Shown: piece after piece, positions 1-8,896 of the stretch | How positions within the stretch are numbered: the first letter of the stretch is position 1 | Layout: each line of letters starts with the position of its first letter | Origin: QGNO01 sp964493125 | GTDB lineage: Bacteria > Chloroflexota > Dehalococcoidia > Lucifugimonadales > QGNO01 | Reading direction: 5' to 3' | Assembly (NCBI GenBank): GCA_964493125.1 | Contig: CAZBMS010000002.1 | Location: 8,769-72,768, forward strand | DNA: 64,000 bases | The notes under the pieces: model-generated | Told to the model about the DNA's origin: nothing | Database searches by the model: none | What the model saw: only the letters and a program-made list of their open reading frames with translations | Made by a program: the position numbers and the translations under genes

Positions 1-323
1 GACACATTCCAAAAGCTCGGGTATCGCAATTGGAAACCAAATGTAGATTCCGTAAAAGTGAGGAATGATTCCGGTATCTTAAGTGTCTCACTCTCAGGTG
101 TAGGGCTGGAAATTACGGTCGCCAATGGCGTAGGAGCTACAGTAACTACAGGAGTATTTGTAGGATCCGGCGCTGAAGTAGCAGTAGGATCCGGCACAAC
201 AGTGTTAGTAGGCTCTGCAGTCGGAGAAGGCTGATCATTCAAGTCCGTTTCAGAAGCCGTTGTGCAAGAAATTAATGCAAAAATGCACACAGCAAGAAAA
301 ATAAATTTAACGACTCTGATCAA
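1..323 (-). CDS. Putative secreted lipoprotein, 3' end cut by window edge
   Basis: The minus strand reads open from a TTG at 323 to the window edge (107 codons). The start is chosen because AGGGGAG lies just upstream (about 329-335) and no other in-frame start precedes the stop. The product begins with a short basic N-terminus, a hydrophobic core and a lipobox ending ALISC at about residue 20. This implies lipidation and export to the outer face of the membrane. A Pro/Thr/Asp-rich linker follows, containing an imperfect PDPT repeat, and then the start of a globular domain (phrases FTESTFGF and LRYPSFWNV). That beginning is common in PsbP-like or similar extracellular domains, but too little remains to name it. 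Function unknown. Confidence 0.7.
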   Translation of the reverse strand, partial: MIRVVKFIFLAVCIFALISCTTASETDLNDQPSPTAEPTNTVVPDPTATSAPDPTNTPVVTVAPTPLATVISSPTPESETLKIPESFLTFTESTFGFQLRYPSFWNV

Positions 324-350
324 GATTCTCCCCTAGGCACAATTACTAAA

Positions 351-494
351 TCACCAATCTATGTTCTTTCTACACACTAAATTTGGATGTATGTTAGGGA
401 CGAAACGATAACTGCACCCACATTCGAACTCATATACCTTATAATAACACTGGAACGGCAGACCATTTTCACATCTTGAACAAAAAGATTCCAT
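351..494 (-). CDS. Possible 47-aa cysteine-rich protein
   Basis: A short minus-strand frame with six cysteines in 47 residues: a CSRC pair at residues 5-8, one Cys near 16, a CGC-type cluster at about 25-27, and one near 41. This looks like a small zinc-ribbon. It ends 27 nt before the start of the downstream lipoprotein gene and could be co-transcribed with it. No good ribosome binding site is visible before the ATG, and the frame stays open further upstream into the opposite gene. It may therefore be chance; cysteine density is the only support. Confidence 0.3.
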   Translation of the reverse strand: MESFCSRCENGLPFQCYYKVYEFECGCSYRFVPNIHPNLVCRKNIDW

Positions 495-543
495 TAAACG
501 GGGCACTGTGAAATAAAACTCTAACGGGGTATAAAGCTTGAGA

Positions 544-2871
544 ATGAAAATAATCTTGGCCTTCTTATTAGCATTAGGGATAACACTAATACCCTTAGTA
601 ACTACCGCTGATGATGCAACCAAAGACATAACTCAGCTAAAACCCGGGCAGCTTATCGCCCCTTCTGACACAGTACGCGATCTCCTGTCTGGCCGAAACT
701 GGCTGATCGCCACTGGCCAAGACCCTGTTATGAATTTTGATTCGACAGGTAGGATTGTTTCACCTAATACTTCCATCTCAGGATCTCCTTCTCAACAAGC
801 AGGCGGGGGCGCGGCACTTGTTCCATACCGTGATCCATCAGCAAAGTTCAGCCGCAATATATTAATACCTAGTGACTTCTCTCAAGCACCTTTTCAAACC
901 GAGCCAAGCATTGCAATCGACCCTAACGACCCAGAGCACATTATTGTTGGAATGATCGACTACAACTTTCCTAATATGACTACCTACTCCAGCATAGATG
1001 GGGGTGCAACATGGGAAGGTCCAGCCAGAGCAAAATATCCTAAATCAGACCTAGGATCCGCTGGGGATCCGATAGTAGCATTCAATCAAAAAGGTACTGC
1101 TTATCTCGCCTCTATCTCTTTAGACATAGAGGAGTTTGCTATCGGACCATTGGTAGGTTCCGCGATGGTATCTTCAATATCGATTGCCCGATCAGAAGAT
1201 GGTGGTTTGTCATGGATAGAGCCTACTGTTTCATCAAGGGCTAAGTTCTCTTCTAAAGTTTTACCTAGCAGTGACGGAAAAGTTAGAGGTGAGATACAGA
1301 TTGGATTTCTGGATAAACCATGGATGGCGGTGGGACCCAGTCCCGCGGATCCTTCAAAGGACATGATCTATGTAGCCTATACCAATTTCATAGAAACGGC
1401 CTCTATCCTTTGGATGGATGAATTGCCTTTTATCGCTTCAAGCAAATTGGAAACTGTAATAGAGCTTGTCAGCTCTGCAGATGGTGGTATTACCTGGACC
1501 ACCCCAATTGAGGTTAGCCCTCGGGCTGTGTTCAATATACTTTTCAACTCTATTGATGCGGGTCAACCTGGTTCCATAAATTCGCCTCCAGCTCAAGCGG
1601 AAGCAGGTCAAGCTACAAGCAATCGCCAAATTGTCCAAGGACCGGATGTGGACGTAGCTGCTGATGGAACAGTATATGTATCTTGGGTTGATTCTACTAA
1701 TGACGACTCTTTTGAGGGGCTTGGCGAAATTTACGTCGCAAGATCGGACAATGGAGGAAGGTCTTTCCAGGCACCTCGTCGCGCAAGTGGCTTTCTGGAA
1801 CCAAAATTCAGATCTAGAGACCATTCATTCCGTTCCTGGGCTTCAGCTTTCCCCAAGCTCGCATTAGGAAGCAATGACGATGTCTACCTCTTGTGGGTAG
1901 CTATGCCTTCAGATGACCCGAATGACGACGGAGATGTCTACTTCGTGAACTCTAATGACAAAGGTAATAGCTGGAGTAGACGAAAAATCATAAATGATGA
2001 CCAAGGAAGTGCATTTCAGTTCTTCCCGGAAATCACAATAGATCCCAATGGTCACCTACACGCGATGTGGGGAGATTTCCGGGATGACCCCAAGAACGTA
2101 AGCTACCACATCTACTATGCTACGTCAGATGACAGCGGAAAGAGCTGGGGAATAAACAGTCGTGTAACTGACTTTCCTTCAAACCCTAACAGAGCTTTTC
2201 CTGGCGGCCGGTTCCTTGGAGATTATTTTGCTATTGCGTCGACAAAAAATGACGTTTATATAGCGTGGGCTGACGGTCGCCTAGGTGAATTCGGTGGATT
2301 AAATCAAAAAATCGGGTTCGCACGTAAAAAACTTATGCCCGCCCCATCGATATTCATATCTCCTCCATCTGGCCCTGGCGGTAAGGATGTTGTAATACAA
2401 GGCTTCAATTTCCAACCTGAGCGTAACGTATTCCTAGAAGTTGCAGGTGTAATAGTTTCTACCACTCGGACAAACCCGGATGGAAGGTTCTCAGCTCAGA
2501 TATTCATGCCGATTTCTGGAGAAGGAGCTCACACTGTTCGTGCGATTGAGGAGTCTGGAAACGTCGCTTCATCTTCTTTCTTTATGGATTTCGGATTCGA
2601 TAATATTCAGAAAACAACAGAAAAAATCGACAAACTAACCGCTAGCCTAGATTTCTTGAACGGTGATAACACGAGCTCCAACAGCCTCTCCGAGGAAATA
2701 AAAAATCTCAGGGAATCTATCTCTCAGATTCAATCGGATGCCGCGCCTAGTGAAGGCAATTCACCATCCACTTTAGTCAAGTTGCTGCTCGCGGCATCAC
2801 TCATTCCACTAGTTGCGGGTGGGGTAATAATAACCATACTAATTAGAAGGAACAGGGTCGCTTCAACGTAA
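544..2871 (+). CDS. Membrane-anchored Asp-box (BNR) sialidase-fold surface protein
   Basis: An exported protein of about 775 residues. Its N-terminal signal peptide (MKIILAFLLALG core) is followed by a large beta-propeller region carrying six Asp-box/BNR motifs of the form S-x-D-x-G-x-[ST]-[WF], near residues 150, 217, 311, 401, 470 and 528. An IPT/TIG-like beta domain lies at about 600-684, a short coiled coil at about 688-735, and a C-terminal membrane helix at about 745-768 followed by RRNR, which anchors it with the propeller outside. Asp-boxes occur in sialidases and other glycan-binding or glycosidase propellers, but I cannot place the catalytic Arg triad, so enzymatic activity is uncertain. 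ATG 544 is preferred; a TTG at 538 is also possible, being nearer to GGGG at 526-529. It is first in an apparent operon with an Opp-type importer, suggesting substrate capture or processing. Confidence 0.75.
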   Translation: MKIILAFLLALGITLIPLVTTADDATKDITQLKPGQLIAPSDTVRDLLSGRNWLIATGQDPVMNFDSTGRIVSPNTSISGSPSQQAGGGAALVPYRDPSAKFSRNILIPSDFSQAPFQTEPSIAIDPNDPEHIIVGMIDYNFPNMTTYSSIDGGATWEGPARAKYPKSDLGSAGDPIVAFNQKGTAYLASISLDIEEFAIGPLVGSAMVSSISIARSEDGGLSWIEPTVSSRAKFSSKVLPSSDGKVRGEIQIGFLDKPWMAVGPSPADPSKDMIYVAYTNFIETASILWMDELPFIASSKLETVIELVSSADGGITWTTPIEVSPRAVFNILFNSIDAGQPGSINSPPAQAEAGQATSNRQIVQGPDVDVAADGTVYVSWVDSTNDDSFEGLGEIYVARSDNGGRSFQAPRRASGFLEPKFRSRDHSFRSWASAFPKLALGSNDDVYLLWVAMPSDDPNDDGDVYFVNSNDKGNSWSRRKIINDDQGSAFQFFPEITIDPNGHLHAMWGDFRDDPKNVSYHIYYATSDDSGKSWGINSRVTDFPSNPNRAFPGGRFLGDYFAIASTKNDVYIAWADGRLGEFGGLNQKIGFARKKLMPAPSIFISPPSGPGGKDVVIQGFNFQPERNVFLEVAGVIVSTTRTNPDGRFSAQIFMPISGEGAHTVRAIEESGNVASSSFFMDFGFDNIQKTTEKIDKLTASLDFLNGDNTSSNSLSEEIKNLRESISQIQSDAAPSEGNSPSTLVKLLLAASLIPLVAGGVIITILIRRNRVAST

Positions 2872-2896
2872 GAGGCGTCTATCAAACAGAACACAT

Positions 2897-5416
2897 ATGA
2901 GTCATAGATTCAGATTCGCATTTTTACTTCTATTCCTTGCAATTGGATTAGAAGTAATTCCTGGAGTCCTTGCGCAGTCGAGTGGTGAATTCACCCCACC
3001 ACACAACCAACATGGCCCTGCATCGGAGCGGATTCACTTTCAATCGTTCCATGTCGACTTAGCGAGTCAGTCTCTCAGTCAAGGTGATATGGACTTTTAT
3101 CTATTCAGCTTAAAGACTGAGGCTGCCAGACAACTAAAAAATGCTGAAAACATTACTATGTATGAAGCCCCAGCTACATCGATTTCTCTCGTTTTGAATC
3201 CGGCACCGGCTCCTGATGGAGAAATTAATCCCTTTTCGATAAAAGAGGTGAGGCAGGCTCTGCAGTATGCAATCGATCGCAGATTCATATCGAATGAAAT
3301 ATATAAGGGGCTGGCTAAACCAATGGTCGCACATGTAGGCCCTTTTGATTATGACTACTTAACCGTCTATTCGAAACTCAAGACCCACGACATAAGATAC
3401 GACCCAGAATTTGCCAAAGATCTCGTCCAAAAAGCTATGGTTAACTCAGGCGCAACATTGGAAAAAGATAAGTGGCAGTACAATGGAAAGCCGATACAGG
3501 TCAAATTCATCATACGGGTTGAGGATGAACGTCGTGAAGTTGGTGATCTGATAAGGGCCGAACTAGACAAGCTCGGGTTCACAGTTGTTCCAACCTATCT
3601 AAATTTCGCTCCCGCCATCCTCTCAGTCTATGGAACAGATCCACAATTGTTCCAATGGCACCTATACACAGAGGGATGGGGCAGAGGAGCAGCCGAGCGC
3701 TTTGACTATGGGACAGCTAACAGCATGAATGCTCCTTGGTTAGGCAACATGCCAGGTTGGCAGGAAATAGGTTTTTGGCAATACGAAAACCCAACCTTGG
3801 ATGACCTAGGCAAGCAGTTGTTCCAAGGCAACTTCCAAAATATGGATGAGCGGAATGGGATCTATGAGAACATTACCACTTTAGCCTTGGAAGAGTCAGT
3901 CAGAATATGGCTAGCTACAATTGTGAACAGCCTACCAACTTCAAAAGATTTTCTAGGCGTTACCGAAGATATATCTGCAGGACCAAAATCTATTTGGACC
4001 TTACGCGAAGCTCACGTTCCTGGTAAGGACACTCTTACGGTAGGGAACCTGTGGGTTTGGACCGAACGAACAACATGGAATCCAATTGGTGGGTTTGGAG
4101 ATTTGTATAGTACCGACATATGGAACAATCTTCACGATCCTCCATTGTGGAGGGATCCCTTCACAGGGCTCCCCATCGCTTTCCGAGCATCATACGAAGT
4201 GAATACATCTGGCCCAGGAAACAAACTTGACGTACCATCCAACGCCCAGTTATGGGATGCAAAAAACGACCAATTCATATCGGTTGGCAATGGTGTGAAA
4301 GCTACCAGTAAAGTTACTTTCGATTATTCGTTATTTTTCCAATCCAAATGGCACCATGACCAACCTATAACAATGGCAGATGTTCTTTACACAGTGGGTC
4401 AGGGATTTGACCGAGTTCTAGATGAAGATAAATCGAAGGTGGAATTTGCTTTAGCAGTCACAAGTAAACCATTCTTAGACACCGTACGTGGTATCAGGGT
4501 AATTAGCCCAAACAAGTTGGAAGTTTACGTCGACTACTGGCACTTTGTAGATGATTACATAGCAGAATACGCGAACATGTCGAGTGTAAGCATGCCTTGG
4601 GAAATAATGGCAGCAATGGATAAGTTAGTTTTCGAAGATAGGAGAGCAGCTTATACTGACACTGCATCCCAAAGATTCAGCGTTCCCTGGTTAAATTTGG
4701 TAATGAGCAACGATGTCCGTCTTTTGCGACGTGCGTTGATCAAATTACGCGATAACAATAATTATCCGAAAGACACCTTTGAAAGTGCCGGTGTTTCAGT
4801 CTCCAATAAAGACGCGTTTAATCGATATCAAGCGGCGTTAGACTGGATAGACAAGTTTGACATGGCTGTAATCAGCAACGGCCCATTCAAGCTAACTAGA
4901 TATGATCCACCCTCTCAATTTGCAGAGATTGTCGCTTTTCGCGACCAAACTTATCCTTTCAAACCGGGAGATTGGTACAAGGGATCCCCTCCACAAATTA
5001 AGTTTTCGACCGTTGATTCTTCGGACATATTGATCGGCTCGCCATCTACAATAAATATCAAGGCAGAGGGTCCTGGAGTGATCAATGTACGATACCTTAT
5101 TATGGATCCATCAAACGGTGAGATATTAGCGAATGGTATCACTAATAGAAATGACACTGAATATACGCTCACCATCCCTTCCGAGATAACTGGCAAAATG
5201 GTCAACGGTATATACCATCTATTCTTGATAGGATCAAGCGACAAGGTTTCGTCCCTCGCAGAACGTAGAGTTGACATTAAGGCATCTTCTACAAAAACTG
5301 ATCCCTCAAAAACGGGTGTGTCTTCAAAGTCTGAAAGCACAGAAACCTCAACGTCCTCTAAGAAAAGTGGAGGATTCTCATGTTCCGGGCCACGACTTAT
5401 ACCAGTGAAAAGTTAA
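2897..5416 (+). CDS. ABC importer substrate-binding protein, family 5, with permuted halves
   Basis: An extracytoplasmic solute-binding protein of the oligopeptide/dipeptide (SBP_bac_5) class, 839 residues, with a signal peptide ending near PGVLAQ (residue 27). The order of family landmarks is reversed. The segment normally in the C-terminal half (GEVD-like stretch, then VRQALQYAIDRRFI at about 118-131, then YDPEFAKDLVQKA) comes first, at about 45-375. The segment normally N-terminal (DTLTVGNLWVW at about 378, then KWHHDQPITMADVLYTV at about 484-500, then NGPFKLTRYDP at about 661) comes second. An Ig-like beta domain (about 705-796) and a Ser/Thr/Lys-rich tail ending GGFSCSGP plus eight residues follow. 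No lipobox or C-terminal helix is seen, so the anchoring mode is unclear. It sits between the Asp-box protein and the permease genes, as expected for a binding protein of this importer. Confidence 0.85.
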   Translation: MSHRFRFAFLLLFLAIGLEVIPGVLAQSSGEFTPPHNQHGPASERIHFQSFHVDLASQSLSQGDMDFYLFSLKTEAARQLKNAENITMYEAPATSISLVLNPAPAPDGEINPFSIKEVRQALQYAIDRRFISNEIYKGLAKPMVAHVGPFDYDYLTVYSKLKTHDIRYDPEFAKDLVQKAMVNSGATLEKDKWQYNGKPIQVKFIIRVEDERREVGDLIRAELDKLGFTVVPTYLNFAPAILSVYGTDPQLFQWHLYTEGWGRGAAERFDYGTANSMNAPWLGNMPGWQEIGFWQYENPTLDDLGKQLFQGNFQNMDERNGIYENITTLALEESVRIWLATIVNSLPTSKDFLGVTEDISAGPKSIWTLREAHVPGKDTLTVGNLWVWTERTTWNPIGGFGDLYSTDIWNNLHDPPLWRDPFTGLPIAFRASYEVNTSGPGNKLDVPSNAQLWDAKNDQFISVGNGVKATSKVTFDYSLFFQSKWHHDQPITMADVLYTVGQGFDRVLDEDKSKVEFALAVTSKPFLDTVRGIRVISPNKLEVYVDYWHFVDDYIAEYANMSSVSMPWEIMAAMDKLVFEDRRAAYTDTASQRFSVPWLNLVMSNDVRLLRRALIKLRDNNNYPKDTFESAGVSVSNKDAFNRYQAALDWIDKFDMAVISNGPFKLTRYDPPSQFAEIVAFRDQTYPFKPGDWYKGSPPQIKFSTVDSSDILIGSPSTINIKAEGPGVINVRYLIMDPSNGEILANGITNRNDTEYTLTIPSEITGKMVNGIYHLFLIGSSDKVSSLAERRVDIKASSTKTDPSKTGVSSKSESTETSTSSKKSGGFSCSGPRLIPVKS

Positions 5417-5432
5417 CTGAGCCTAGGGAATT

Positions 5433-6482
5433 ATGTCGCTAGGTATCACACTAACCGGGAGAGCCCTTTCCCTCTTCGGAGTGTTAATAGTAGTCCTATT
5501 CATGCTAGTTGTAGCTTTGGGGGCAACAGGATTTTCTGATCGCATATTGGGCGCGATAGTTAACGAGGAGATGCGAGGCATCCGTGAAGGTCTCGCTCAA
5601 ACAATTCGTAACCCAGACGAATTAGAACAGGTGCTTAATACTCAACGCGAAGAACGAGAGAAACTTTATGGTCTAGACAAAAAGTGGCATCAAAGACTAC
5701 CTGACATGTTATGGAGGCTCATGGTTCTAGACCTGGGAGAGGCACGTACATTGAGGAGTTTTGACGGTAGCCCGAAGGTTATAACAATAGTACTAGAGCG
5801 ACTTCCATACACCATGATCCTTATTACTACCGCCTCAATTATTACGGCTGTAGCAGGACTAGCCATAGGCGTGAAACTTGCTACCAACGTAGGAAGTAAG
5901 ATTGACCGCATAGTCTCATATATGTCTGCAGTTTCTTACGCCCTACCTGCTTGGTGGACAGGTATTTTGCTTATTCTAATTTTCGCATTTCAGCTAAGGT
6001 TGCTTCCAGCTGGAGGTCTACACAGCACCCCGCCACCTGAACACACCCTCATGAGATTAGTAGATCTGATTTACCACGCGATTCTCCCAATTATGACTCT
6101 GGTATTAGTCTCACTAGGAGCCTGGACCTACACAGTAAGAACCATGGTACTCAATACAGCGCAGGAGTTTTTCATTACCGTAGCTCGGGCGAAAGGACTG
6201 TCAGAAAGGAAAGTCACTCTCAAATACATCCTGAGGGTAGCTGCGCCCCCCTTAGTGACTAACTTAGTACTTGGACTGGCTGCATCATTGGGCGGTTCGA
6301 TACTTACTGAAACAGTATTTAATTGGCCTGGAATGGGACGCCTATACTACGACGCCATATTAGCAGCTGACGAAGCGGTAATTGTAGCTCTCACATTCAT
6401 ATTCGCATTGCTTTACGTTACTGCACGTTTTGTTTTGGAGGTACTATATTTAATTCTTGACCCACGGATCAGGTATAGCTAG
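5433..6482 (+). CDS. ABC transporter permease, DppB/OppB type
   Basis: An integral membrane subunit of a peptide/nickel-family importer, 349 residues. TM1 is at about 12-32, followed by an external segment of about 80 residues rich in charged residues, then five membrane helices forming the BPD_transp_1 core. The EAA loop that contacts the ATPases is visible as VARAKGLSERKV at about 250-261. The family ending with RFVLEVLYLILDPRIRY is intact. Starts 16 nt after the binding-protein gene and ends 2 nt before the partner permease, consistent with one transcript and tight co-expression. Confidence 0.92.
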   Translation: MSLGITLTGRALSLFGVLIVVLFMLVVALGATGFSDRILGAIVNEEMRGIREGLAQTIRNPDELEQVLNTQREEREKLYGLDKKWHQRLPDMLWRLMVLDLGEARTLRSFDGSPKVITIVLERLPYTMILITTASIITAVAGLAIGVKLATNVGSKIDRIVSYMSAVSYALPAWWTGILLILIFAFQLRLLPAGGLHSTPPPEHTLMRLVDLIYHAILPIMTLVLVSLGAWTYTVRTMVLNTAQEFFITVARAKGLSERKVTLKYILRVAAPPLVTNLVLGLAASLGGSILTETVFNWPGMGRLYYDAILAADEAVIVALTFIFALLYVTARFVLEVLYLILDPRIRYS

Positions 6483-6484
6483 CT

Positions 6485-7909
6485 ATGGATACAAAAGATT
6501 TCTTGACCACTATGCTGAGGAGCGGATCCGGAAAAGCTGGGGTTGCGCTACTATTTATTATAGTCGTCACGTCTATCTCAGTAGTATTACTTTTCCCAAT
6601 GGACTTTGGTTCCAAAAGTTGGAATAACCCAGCGGTGTGGGCCGATAATCCCAAATCAGCACCTCCTTTTTGGGCAGAGTTATTCATGGGCAATAATTCA
6701 ATTGCACACACAGTATTCGAAGTGAGCCCCAGGCAAACTCAAGATAAACTCATGGAGCATTACTCATTCCCTTATGAGTACAACAAAAACATCCCACCTA
6801 CATTCACAACTCTCTCCTTCACAGATATCACATTTCATAACCGCCCTCCTTCAATAGAACTAAACGTAATACGCCCAGATGGCAGAGAAATAGTTCTCTA
6901 TCAACAAGTAATAAGAGGACCTAGGCCGGATGAAATCAGCCCTTACAAAAGATTTGAAGAGACTCCTCTTCGTGTATTTCTTACAAGTGAATCCAAAACA
7001 CTAGTTTCACTATCCGATTTTTTGGAAGCAGAATTCGACCTTAAATCTAGCCCTGAAGAATTGTCTGGATTAGTTGAACAAATCATTTTTGGCCAACCAA
7101 GTGATGAAGAAAACTTAAAGTTCGTTCCGCTTAAGGGAGTGTACGATTTTCAAATACTTTCCTATATGAATGATCCACATGATTCTTTAGGAAAGTTAAA
7201 GCTAGTGATCGGAGGCAATTCGTTTGGGTTTATGGGAACAGACTCGGCTGGTCGAGACCTAGCATTAGGGCTACTATTCGGGTTTCCAGTGGCACTCATA
7301 ATCGGGTTGGCCACGTCGATTGTCGCTACAGCCATCGGGGCAACTCTAGGAATAATAAGCGGCTTTAAGGGAAACAAGACCGACGTCATCATTCAAAGAT
7401 TTTCGGACATATGGAGTAATGTCCCACTGTTACCGATACTAATATTCCTGATATTTATCCTCGGACAAAAACTATGGGTTGTGGTAGTAATAATGATACT
7501 TTTTGGCTGGCCAGGACTAACAATTGTAGTAAGAACTATGGTTTTGCAAATTAGGACCGGTCAATTAGTCGAAGCAACAAAAGCTCTAGGAGCTTCCAAT
7601 ACTAGGATAATGTTTAGACACATCCTGTTTCAGATAGCACCTTTCGTATTAGCTCAAATGATGTTTTTCACCCCAGCAGCAATCCTAGCGGAGGCAGGAT
7701 TGAGTTTCCTAGGTTTAGGGGATCCGTCTATCCCCACTTGGGGACAAATACTTGAGAGCGGATTTCGAACGGGCGCAGTTTACCTAGGGTACTGGTGGTG
7801 GATAATGCCTCCTGGTGTGCTAATAGTTATAACAGCCATGACATTCGTTTTAATAACACTCGGCTTAGAGCCGGCAATAAACCCTAAATTAAGATTGGAA
7901 AAGCAGTAA
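6485..7909 (+). CDS. ABC transporter permease, DppC/OppC type, with large external insert
   Basis: The second permease of the importer, 474 residues. TM1 (about 18-38) is followed by roughly 200 residues of predicted extracytoplasmic sequence before the family landmark FMGTDSAGRDLALGLLFG near residue 248. Typical DppC proteins have only a few dozen residues there. The core then follows with the EAA loop (VEATKALGASNTRI, about 360-373) and the usual ending GLSFLGLGDPSIPTWG plus GLEPAINPKLR. The insert has no motif I recognise; it may help dock the unusual binding protein. The call for the core is firm, but the role of the insert is inference. Confidence 0.92.
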   Translation: MDTKDFLTTMLRSGSGKAGVALLFIIVVTSISVVLLFPMDFGSKSWNNPAVWADNPKSAPPFWAELFMGNNSIAHTVFEVSPRQTQDKLMEHYSFPYEYNKNIPPTFTTLSFTDITFHNRPPSIELNVIRPDGREIVLYQQVIRGPRPDEISPYKRFEETPLRVFLTSESKTLVSLSDFLEAEFDLKSSPEELSGLVEQIIFGQPSDEENLKFVPLKGVYDFQILSYMNDPHDSLGKLKLVIGGNSFGFMGTDSAGRDLALGLLFGFPVALIIGLATSIVATAIGATLGIISGFKGNKTDVIIQRFSDIWSNVPLLPILIFLIFILGQKLWVVVVIMILFGWPGLTIVVRTMVLQIRTGQLVEATKALGASNTRIMFRHILFQIAPFVLAQMMFFTPAAILAEAGLSFLGLGDPSIPTWGQILESGFRTGAVYLGYWWWIMPPGVLIVITAMTFVLITLGLEPAINPKLRLEKQ

Positions 7910-7921
7910 ACAAAGTTGGCT

Positions 7922-8896
7922 ATGGATATATCTCAACCATTATTGGATGTACGTGACCTGAGAGTTAATTATAAAACTCCTGATGGAGTATTGAGTGCAG
8001 TAGATGCTGTGTCTTTTTCAGTAGCGCCAGGTGAAAGCTTGGGGATAGTTGGTGAATCTGGTGCCGGCAAAAGCAGTATGGCTCTCGCCCTCATGCGTGT
8101 ACTACCGAATAACGCAACATTGAAAGCTTCGGCAATGGAATTAGAAGGCTTAGATATATTAAATAAACCTGAGAATACATTCCGGCAAACTGTTCGCTGG
8201 CAAAAAATATCAATGGTTTTCCAAGCCGCACTAGAATCTCTGAACCCCGTAATCAAAATAGGTGAACAAGTTACTGAGCCACTCATTGTTCATCAGGGCA
8301 CACCAAAAAATGTGGCAAAGGCTGAAGTTCTACGATTGTTCGAACTTGTTAGCCTGCCTCAAGAAACTTTCAACCGCTACCCCCACGAGCTAAGCGGTGG
8401 ATTGAAGCAACGTGTACTTATCGCCATGTCCCTCGTGCTAAGACCCAGACTACTCATTCTGGACGAGCCTACTTCAGCATTGGACGTCACAATCCAAGCA
8501 CAAATCATGGACCAGTTAAAGGATCTCAAGAAGGATTTAAATCTTGCGATTATTTTCGTTACACACGATATAGCGTTAGCAAGCGATATTTGCGACAACC
8601 TAGCAGTTATGTATGCGGGGCGTATCGTAGAAACAGGCCCTATATACTCAATTCTGAAAAAACCGCACCATCCTTATACGCAAATGCTTCTCGCGAGCAT
8701 GCCCCTGATAAAAGAAAATATGAAACCACAATTCATACCTGGTGATCCTCCAAGCATTCTGCAACCACCTAAAGGATGCCGATTTAATCCTAGGTGTTCA
8801 CATGCTTTTGAGAAATGTACTGCTGTTGAACCTCTTCTAATTAACGTGCGAAAACACGGTCAAGTAAGGTGTTTGCTATATGAGACAAAAGAATGA
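7922..8896 (+). CDS. Peptide-type ABC transporter ATP-binding protein (OppD/DppD-like)
   Basis: One of two cytoplasmic ATPases driving the importer, 324 residues from ATG 7922. A TTG at 7916 is an alternative with no better ribosome site. Walker A GESGAGKSS, signature LSGGLKQR, Walker B LLILDEPTSALD and the switch His (THD) are all present. The C-terminal oligopeptide-transporter extension has the cysteine pattern GCRFNPRC-x6-C, which in characterised relatives can hold an iron-sulfur cluster. It begins 12 nt after the DppC-type permease, and its TGA overlaps the ATG of the second ATPase. Confidence 0.93.
   Translation: MDISQPLLDVRDLRVNYKTPDGVLSAVDAVSFSVAPGESLGIVGESGAGKSSMALALMRVLPNNATLKASAMELEGLDILNKPENTFRQTVRWQKISMVFQAALESLNPVIKIGEQVTEPLIVHQGTPKNVAKAEVLRLFELVSLPQETFNRYPHELSGGLKQRVLIAMSLVLRPRLLILDEPTSALDVTIQAQIMDQLKDLKKDLNLAIIFVTHDIALASDICDNLAVMYAGRIVETGPIYSILKKPHHPYTQMLLASMPLIKENMKPQFIPGDPPSILQPPKGCRFNPRCSHAFEKCTAVEPLLINVRKHGQVRCLLYETKE

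Noticed and set aside
100..230. Direct repeat with GGATCCGGC in the first gene as a mobile or regulatory repeat
   Set aside because: It lies within the Pro/Thr linker of the lipoprotein and is explained by repetitive coding for PDPT.
5380..5432. Frameshift at the end of the binding-protein gene hiding a membrane anchor
   Set aside because: The other two frames past GGFSCSG stop within a few codons and encode no hydrophobic helix.
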